A stretch of 64,000 bases of DNA from Catonia carolina (taxonomy: Eukaryota > Arthropoda > Insecta > Hemiptera > Achilidae): positions 57,391,001 through 57,455,000 of the forward strand of contig JAQMRL010000006.1 of NCBI GenBank assembly GCA_035578175.1, read 5' to 3'. Both the position numbers and the translations under genes were made by a program. Below, one piece after another: positions 56,881-64,000 of the stretch (position 1 is the first letter of the stretch; every line of letters begins with the position of its first letter). A model generated the notes under the pieces. It saw only the letters and a list, made by a program, of their open reading frames with translations, did not search any database and was not told where the DNA came from.

Positions 56881-57740
56881 GAAAAATTTATTAGATTTGA
56901 AAGAGTTCAAGAAAGATGATTCTTTGGTTAAACACCATTGTTTTTACCATTAACTATAATACTAATTATCTTTTTTTTTGCAAAAAAGATATATTATTTG
57001 TCCATTTTCCCGGGCCACCATTATGGCTTAAGATCTGAGTTTTCGGCTACTCACCAACTACACAGATTTGTTCGTTTCCTAGCTGCTGCTCACTAGAGAA
57101 AAACTAATACGGCTTTGTTTTTTTTTACATAAAATGCCATGGTGTTAGGATATCGGTAGATTGATATCTAGTTTCATTTATACCAAACACCTATTTTTAT
57201 TTATTTTCAATCGTTCCTGATCGATCAATGATTTACAGTATCAGTAGGTTCCGGCAATTCTCTATCAGGATAGAAATAGTCCAAAAAATTCAATCAATCA
57301 ATTTTAGTTTGTATGCTATTTCTACTTTCCTCTCGGATATAACACAAATTGCTGCTACATTTCCTAGTGATACTACTGATCTTTCATCCTATAAAAACCT
57401 GACCTTCTTCAACAATTTATTATTATTTTAGCATTCATGAAGTTTGATTTATAAAAGAGCATACGAATACAATACAAAAAAACATACCAATTATCTTTCA
57501 CTATTTGTTGATAAGTCCACCCCTGGTATAAACATTGTTAATTCACAACACAATAACACCATTTATCGGTTTCTTACAATATTACCGATGTGGTAAAATA
57601 GTTCTACAATCTGAAAAGTTGGACCGGATATGCTCGATTGTTTTACTTCTAGCCTCCAAATGTTATTATAAATTATAAAAATCTTCTGTCTGAATGAAGT
57701 AATTAGTTATGTTTTGTTATCATAACTTTCAGTACCCTAC
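56881..57740. other. AT-rich DNA, nothing recognised
   Basis: No coding or repeat signal beyond short runs of A or T. Confidence 0.6.
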
Positions 57741-57749
57741 TAAAAAGGA

Positions 57750-57780
57750 ATGGGGCTAATATTTTCATTGTTAGCCCCAT
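57750..57780. repeat. Perfect 10-bp hairpin
   Basis: ATGGGGCTAA (57750-57759) and TTAGCCCCAT (57771-57780) are exact inverted repeats around an 11-base loop, in otherwise AT-rich DNA just before the minisatellite. Confidence 0.9.
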
Positions 57781-57820
57781 GAAACTTAGCTAAACTACAT
57801 TGCTACGTAAACTATATATA

Positions 57821-58281
57821 GGCTCACTACATAATTATGATGTAGTATTACAGAATATATTAAGCCAATACGTAAATATGATGTGGTTTTTCTGAATATG
57901 TGAAGCCAATACTACGTAAATATAATGTTATATTACTGAATATATGAAGCCAATATCACACAAATATGATGTGGCTTTACTTAATATATTAAGCGAATAC
58001 GTAAATATGATGTGGTTTTTCTAAATATGTTAAGTCGATACTACATATATTTAATGAAGTATTACTGAATATTTGAAGCCAATATCACACAAAAAATATG
58101 ATGTAGCATTACTGATTACGTATATGAAGCCAACACTACTAATTATGATGTGGTATTACTGGATATTAAGCTACGTAAATGTGATATTTTATTACTGAAT
58201 TATTTCTTTATACTATTTCTTATATTCATATAAACCCAATATTATAAGATGTGGTTTGACTGAATATAAAATGAAGCCAAT
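57821..58281. repeat. Minisatellite of about ten 41-50-bp units with three-unit periodicity
   Basis: Units begin AGCCAATA and contain TATGATGTGGT and TTACTGAATATATGA. Successive units fall into three types that recur in the same order: a short one with ACGTAAATATGATGTGGTTT, one with ATACTAC, and one with ATATCACACAAA. The array decays at the right end. Confidence 0.85.
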
Positions 58282-61024
58282 TTAAAGAAAGTAGCTGGAT
58301 AAAATGTGTGAAAATAACATTTAAATGTATTATGTACTTAAACTGAAAACTGTTATTGGTTTATTATGCACCTTTTTAACAAGCCTAAATTTTCTTTCTC
58401 TAAGGGCGTATTTAATATTAATAGCTATTCAAGCGCTTCGATTAATTTTACCACAAACTTCGTCATTAATAATTCTTCGGCTATAACTTTTCAATTACGC
58501 ATGTTAGTGATACCAAACTACTTCTCTTTTTGACATTAAACATAAGCTGTTTCTCATTAAAATTTGATTCTTGTACTGATAAGTTTTGTTACTAATGTAC
58601 ATAGACTCTTCTCTTAAAATATTAGTTTGACTTTTGTTTTAATATTTGCCAGTAAATGTGACTAAAAAGCTTGAGTAAACAATGCAGTGTTCTTATATTA
58701 TTATAGAACAATTAATATTGAAATAAATGCCTAATTAGATAATTAACCTTCGGATGGTAAAACGGGTGACTTTAGGGAGAAATATATTGCCTCATTTTTT
58801 CGATAACACTTTGGCTGAGTCACAAACTCCAGCAATCCTGTACTTAAGTCATCCACTTAATATCACTGAAAGTTTTATCCTACTGCCGCGGTTCTTTAAT
58901 TTTTATTTCAAGCCCCTTCCTCTTTTATGGTTTAACCGTAAGCCACGCCCCTGTAATATGTGTATATGTGTGTAATTTTCTTATAAAATTTTACTGGTAG
59001 TTCTTATTTAATTTATATGTTGAAAACCAATTTCTTTTAGGCCAATGGGTTCGATGTTGAAATAATTATAGCGTAGTTACAAGTAGATCAGGACATGTAT
59101 TTTTAATAAGTACATATTGCTACAACTATTAATGCAATTATATAACATCGTTTGTAATGACCAATTCCAAATTAAAAATTTGTTCCAATATTAGATATAC
59201 AAAAAGTATTTCATTTCATATATTTGGTCTACACAAAACTTCATTTTTTTCAAACTAAGCTTCGCGACCCCTTCCAAAACCTTCATATCTCCGCACTTTG
59301 AGAACCAATGTACTGCTATGTTTGTCTCCTTGAGGTAATATTTCATCCTTGTTATCATTATTTTAGCAAAATTTAGTTATTGCTTGGTTGAAAAACAAGA
59401 TACTATAAGTAAAAATGATTGAAAGTCGTTAAATTTTCAACAAACTGTTTCCTTCACAAGGAACTTTAATTCACATACTTTTACAGTTAATAGAGTTCAA
59501 AATTGTGCATGCATCTATTGTTTCAAAATTAATTCATTACTGGCCGCTTCGTATGTTTACGACATTCTCGACTATACCAAAACTAACGCATGGGTGTTTT
59601 TGTAAATAAAAAATACTGGTAAAAAAATACTCAAAGAAAGAATATAAAAGAACTAGTATCTCAGCTTTACAAACTGCATTTGCAACGTTTCGTCACGTTA
59701 AAACAAATTTTCCCGTCAACTCTACCAAGAATTAATTTCACTGATAAAACGTAATTTAGATGATGACGGAAGACACTATTTTCCAAGTGAACTTCATAAG
59801 CAGTCCACCTGATATGTTTGACCATAGTCAAGAGATAGAGAGAGAGAAAAAGAGTAGTCTGCACCAAAATGTGGAATACTAATATGTTACCAATATATAG
59901 TGTATAGGTTTTGCAAATTTTTTGAAAAATAATTTTTCGTGTAGGAAATTTATAAAGCACTTATTTTTATGAACATTCTATAACAGCTAATAAATAAAAT
60001 GACAAAATGCTATTAAAAATATAAATTTTCTGTGACAATATCAATTTTTCTACTATAAATTCCTGTGGTAACCATCACCACTGTTACTTAATCAAGTAGT
60101 CAGTTTTTTTTACCAACACAAAGTTAAAGAAAATGAATGAGTTAGATAAGCGACCACTATTAAATTTTTAAAAACTTAGTTTTATAAGAGAATTTTGGGT
60201 GAATGGATTGTTAAGGCCAAATTTATTTGAAAACAAGATAAAAAACCGTTTTGTATAGTTGAATATTGAAGTAGTTCTAGTATTTATTTAGAAATAAATG
60301 TGTATCAACATAACTTTACAGCCATTTGTTGTGTTTGTTCTTCGTCGTTGTTTGTACTTGGCTCAACTCCCATTAGGCTTAGAGGCTACAGCTTAATAAC
60401 TTCGTGTATTATCAAAAAGATTAAATGACAAATGGATCTGAACCATTCCATTGTCAAGCTCCGTAATTTTTATTTAAATGTATGTTTATACCATCCTAGC
60501 AATACATATTTTAGTTATTAATTTTGTAATATTTAGCTTTGACATTTAAATCGAAGACAAAAAAAATTGCTTGGAAGCTAGCTTGGAGCGTCCATAATCT
60601 CGAGTGCATGCGACTCATTACAACAATTTTGTGACATAAATTAGCCCATCTACGTTTTTCACTTTATTTTGTTTATTTACAACAACCAACTCATAATTAA
60701 TAATCAATTACGAAATTAGAATGTTAAGGTGTAAAATTAAACACTTGTACAGACGTGTTGATGCTGACGCCACTGCAGCAACCGAGTTAGTTCCTTTGGA
60801 GAAGGTTTCTTGTCCATCGGAGCTTGACCCTTCTCCGCGGATTACCTTTTATACGTCACGAATGCATCTGTTGGATAACGGAATTTTCATGTGTTTAAAA
60901 TTGATTTGCCTAAAATAAATTATAAGTAGGCCTAATTATTAATCTTGTCAAGAAATAATCGTTGAGTTATTTTTGTCTTTAATTTTTATTACGGTACTGT
61001 ACATGAGCTGCACAATTTCCGTAT
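58282..61024. other. AT-rich DNA, nothing recognised
   Basis: Frames at 58754-58975, 59667-59960 and 60721-60918 show no domain I know. The last is richer in GC at 60750-60840 and could be an old exon, but no splice sites support it. Confidence 0.5.
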
Positions 61025-61770
61025 ATGATATTTAAATGGCGGTGGGCAGTTTCGCTTTAAAGAGAAGAGGTACCCAGTGGTACATTCTCCGTTTATAACT
61101 GTGGGTATTATCCGTTATTTGGACCAATAGGTCTCTACTCCTTTTCGCTTGAGACGTCGCACAGGTGGGAAGTTCCTAGTAGCTAGATCACGGGCTAGTT
61201 GGTTTGGATGGACATTAGTCGTTCGTGAAATTTACTACACAAGGACGCGGTTAGCTCCTTTACTGTCGGAATTTTTAAATCGCCGTGGAGGGTTTTATTG
61301 CTTACATAAAAAAGAGCGCCTGAAGCAAGTCTTAAGAATTTTGATTGAAAGACCTGGATCGACTTTAAATTACTCTCTGCCGCTACTCCAAAGAGCTGGA
61401 CACCATAAGTCCAGATTGGTCTTAAAAGGGTTTGTATATTAAAATTTTGGAATAGAGGTTCAATTTTGATCGAGGGTCAATCAACCAGAAGAATAGCTTC
61501 TGGCGGTGGTTAAATTCAAAACGTTTTGTACGCAGATGATGCTCCCAAGTTAGTCGCCTGTCAAGCCATAAGCCAAGATATCGCACCACTCTGGCTTGGG
61601 GGATATGAACGTTATGCAGCATCACAGGTGGACTAGTTTGACGTCGTAAGGTAAATATAAACTGTGTTGACTTAATTGGGTTCACCTTAATACACCAACG
61701 GGTAAGCCAGTCCTGTATTAATAAAAGTAGCTGCACTAACCTGGAAGCCTCATACGCGCTCTTTAAAGTT
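61025..61770 (-). pseudogene. Jockey-type LINE, ORF2 C-terminal end and 3' UTR, minus strand
   Basis: On the minus strand the frame from 61736 begins MQLLLLIQDWLTRWCIKVNP and includes RVVRYLGLWLDRRLTWEHHL and RSKLNLYSKILIYK. Across a frameshift near 61430 it continues with YGVQLFGVAAESNLKSIQVF, then SKILRLASGALFYVSNKTLH and KFHERLMSIQTN. A further shift gives RRLKRKGVETYW close to the end. These are the thumb-to-terminus landmarks of Jockey ORF2. The copy is 5'-truncated and has only a few lesions, so it is relatively young. Confidence 0.75.
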
Positions 61771-61911
61771 ATAAGTTTAAAGGACGTTTATTTAATATAT
61801 ATTACTATTATGTGATATACTATTATATACCACATAATGTATTGTACTATTGTAGGTATTGTACTATTATAATAATATAGTATATAATCCATTATATTAT
61901 ATATTAAATAT
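61771..61911. other. AT-rich palindromic low-complexity DNA
   Basis: Repeated TATTATA, ATATTATAT and TATACCACATAATG words; strongly self-complementary. Confidence 0.6.
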
Positions 61912-61955
61912 TGTACCCTGATTCCGAACGAATCTAGGCTTAAGTATCACAATAT
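61912..61955. repeat. Family D end fragment
   Basis: On the minus strand it reads ATACTTAAGCCTAGATTCGT, then TCGGAATCAGGG, matching the terminal block at 53397-53430. Confidence 0.5.
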
Positions 61956-63039
61956 CATAATATTTTCATTATGGGTTGTTTATATTATTTTTAAATGTAT
62001 TTTGTATCCATTGTTTTATCAAATAAACTTATTTAATGTGATATCTTTGCCCGCATTATTATACCGTATATTTTGTATGATGTTATTTTACAAGATTTTA
62101 TTAGTTACAGGTTGGATTTTGTTATGCTGACGCAGTCTAGTATATTGTATATTGTTTGTGGTATTGTACTAACATACAATGTAACCATATAAGTACGGGT
62201 ATAATAGTTTGCAACACCTGATACTACAGCTACTTGTTGGATGAGATGCTTCGTTTGAAATCCTTGTTTACAAGCTTAATAATATTACTACCATGCCACG
62301 ATAAAATGTAATATATTAGTCAAATTAATTCCTTAGTAAATAAATTTGTTTAAATTCTAGTAAATAATTTTTTTAAATTCTTTATTACATTTTATGAACA
62401 AATGTATGTAGCCTTCCTTACTTTTTCTTCAGATGCTTTGGCCGTTTCGTACATTGTCGATCAACATGGAGAAGTGGACTACTTTTTGATAGTATTTTAT
62501 TGAAGAATGTATTTGCTATAGTATGTAAAATGAAAATTGAAGCTTCTGTTTGGAACCACGTAATTCATCAAGTAAAAACCATAAAAATTTCTGGTACGGT
62601 TCGTTTTAAAGCTTGGTTTCTTGTTATTTTATTCGTATAAATTACGGAACACGGAAGTGTAATTGGCATTTTCTAGCGATTTGGAAACAAAATATGTGCT
62701 TGTTTTTTAGTGCATCTTTCACTTATTCGATGTTTCAGAACGTGTAGCACGATAAATTTTAATAGGGAAAAATATAGCGATTTAGAGGAGTGTTTCTACA
62801 TGTTCTCTTATTAATTTTAGCTAAAATTCAGCTTTTTAGTACAAAGGGGAAAGGAATTACAGGATTTAAAAAAGAATTGTTACGAGTATTTTCGTTCCCG
62901 ATAGACTAACGAGTTGAAACCAACGATGTACCCTTTTAATTAATAAGGGAATGAAATTAAACAACAAATAAATGTAAATGTGATGGGTTTTTTTCAGTTG
63001 CATGGCAAGTTTTAAAAAAAACATGCAATAAAAATTCTG
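61956..63039. other. AT-rich DNA, nothing recognised
   Basis: No open frame or named family. Confidence 0.6.
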
Positions 63040-63432
63040 CCCATAACAGACTGGTGGAGTGTCAAATTATTTACACTCAATCTGTTCGTTGTAGGGCTAA
63101 AATAAATAGTTCGGTTTCTTATCACATGGTCAGCCAAATATATGACTCAATCATGTAAAAAAAAAGAGATAGAGGTGTAAAAGACACTGTTCAGAGTTAT
63201 TTCCACTAAAAGTAATGAATTTCATTATACAGCCAGACCCTGTGGTGAATGAAGTGAAAATGTCATTTGCAGAGTGGAAAATATGTGCTTATCAGAGGGT
63301 TCGGCAAGGTGAAAAGCGTACTTTTCCACTCAGTGAGAAAGGCGTGGTAATAACCTCATTCCTCGTTTTACTTAATAAAACCTCTACAGGTTCAAACCAG
63401 CTTTTCGGCTGATGACCTAAACAAACAACAAA
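63040..63432 (+). repeat. REP-C copy 6
   Basis: The blocks are GCCCATAACAGACTGGTGGA, CTTATCACATGGTCAGCCAA, CCTGTGGTGAATGAAGTGAA, TTAATAAAACCTCTACAGG and CAAACCAGCTTTTCGGCTGA, then a AAACAAACAACAAAC tail. The frames on both strands here (63215-63483) are parts of the repeat, not genes. Confidence 0.8.
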
Positions 63433-63724
63433 CGCATTAATAATGTGCGTTCGGCAGTGAGTTGTTAATATTTGTGTATGCATAAGAGGAACGCTTCACA
63501 GTCTAGTTTTAAACTAAGTAGAAGTACTCTCTCTCGAGAATCTTTCATTTTTTTGTAGTTACATAGTATCTGGCTCATTTTCGACATGAAATGAAGCGCA
63601 CAACGCGAAACCACTTCACGGCTCGCTTATCCGCTACGTAGCCCACTGCCCGCTTTAAAATAATAACTTTTTTTTTCTAAATATCTACTTTTTTTAGAAA
63701 AACTGTTAAATTTAAAATAATTAT

Positions 63725-63805
63725 TCCCGGTCAGGTCTGGCATTTTTTCATCACTCATCTTCATCTATCATCATTCTCACCGTCTGCATTAGGAGTAATT
63801 GCAAA
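63725..63805 (+). repeat. 3' tail of the SINE-A subfamily seen at 6625
   Basis: CCCGGTCAGGTCTGGCATTT, CATCACTCATCTTCATCTA and TCTCACCGTCTGCATTA match the tail of the minus-strand copy at 6625-6774. The head is missing. Confidence 0.55.
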
Positions 63806-64000
63806 ACAGTCGGACGAGAAAATCTCTATCATGAGCTACTCTCATAAGAATGTGCTTACTCAAGTTTATCCAGTCTCTAATGTTCTTCAACCAAAAGTAT
63901 TTCCTTCGCCTAGGCTTGCGCTTTACCTTCAACTTTACCCTCCAGAATATTAGTCTCAGCAATTCATCAATTTCACAAAAATAACACAAATTAGTTTATT
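63806..64000. other. Nothing recognised at the right edge
   Basis: A minus-strand frame (63789-63989) contains a basic stretch KVKRKPRRRK but no known domain. Confidence 0.5.

Noticed and set aside
57821..58281. Array of a structured RNA or coding repeat
   Set aside because: Units have unequal lengths, stops in all frames, and variation typical of a decaying minisatellite.
63215..63483. Overlapping frames on both strands near the right edge
   Set aside because: Both are inside REP-C copy 6 and are not shared by other copies.

Overview
The window is AT-rich, intron- and repeat-dominated arthropod DNA, almost certainly from an insect. Three things support this: a single clean peptide-GPCR exon of the leucokinin-receptor type, many insect-style Jockey non-LTR retrotransposon ends, and mariner, Merlin-like and PIF/Harbinger-like DNA transposons. 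I cannot fix the order from sequence alone. There is no bacterial operon, CRISPR array, rRNA, or intact tRNA gene. Most long open frames are accidents of composition or fragments of mobile elements.

Host gene content is small. The only exon I trust as a functional host gene is at 40040-40367 (minus strand), with a textbook acceptor and donor. It encodes TM4 to the third intracellular loop of a leucokinin-receptor-like GPCR. Neither neighbouring exon was found, so the gene must have very large introns reaching both ways. A second, short coding exon (8900-9032, plus) encodes the N-terminal half of a MADF domain. It lies among GC-rich PIF/Harbinger-like terminal repeats and may belong to a transposon rather than the host.

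The best-preserved mobile element is a complete 1.36-kb mariner-type transposon (49890-51249). It has an uninterrupted 361-residue transposase with D159, D252 and D294 (DD41D spacing), 29-bp terminal inverted repeats, and a TA target duplication inside an older SINE. Other elements are: the end of a Ty3/gypsy polyprotein at the left edge; a decayed mariner with long inverted repeats (4433-5268); a 2.6-kb long-TIR element with a GC-rich core (18560-21144); a TIR transposon carrying a cysteine-cluster protein broken by one stop codon and nested inside a LINE (26679-27801); a Merlin-like transposase remnant (44853-45285); and about a dozen 5'-truncated LINE ends.

Four interspersed families recur. 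SINE-A has a tRNA-like head and a conserved 3' domain. SINE-B is about 300 bp long and has a tRNA-like head. REP-C is about 390 bp, has six copies, and ends in a conserved hairpin and an AAC-type tail. Family D has ends carrying a GATCTGGGT motif. Nesting among them gives a partial insertion history: SINE-A into SINE-B with a 9-bp duplication, mariner into SINE-B, and a TIR element into a LINE. Local sequence oddities include a 0.9-kb polypyrimidine block, a minisatellite with three-unit higher-order periodicity, a 27-bp perfect palindrome made within one REP-C copy, and a histone-type 3' stem-loop motif inside the long-TIR element.
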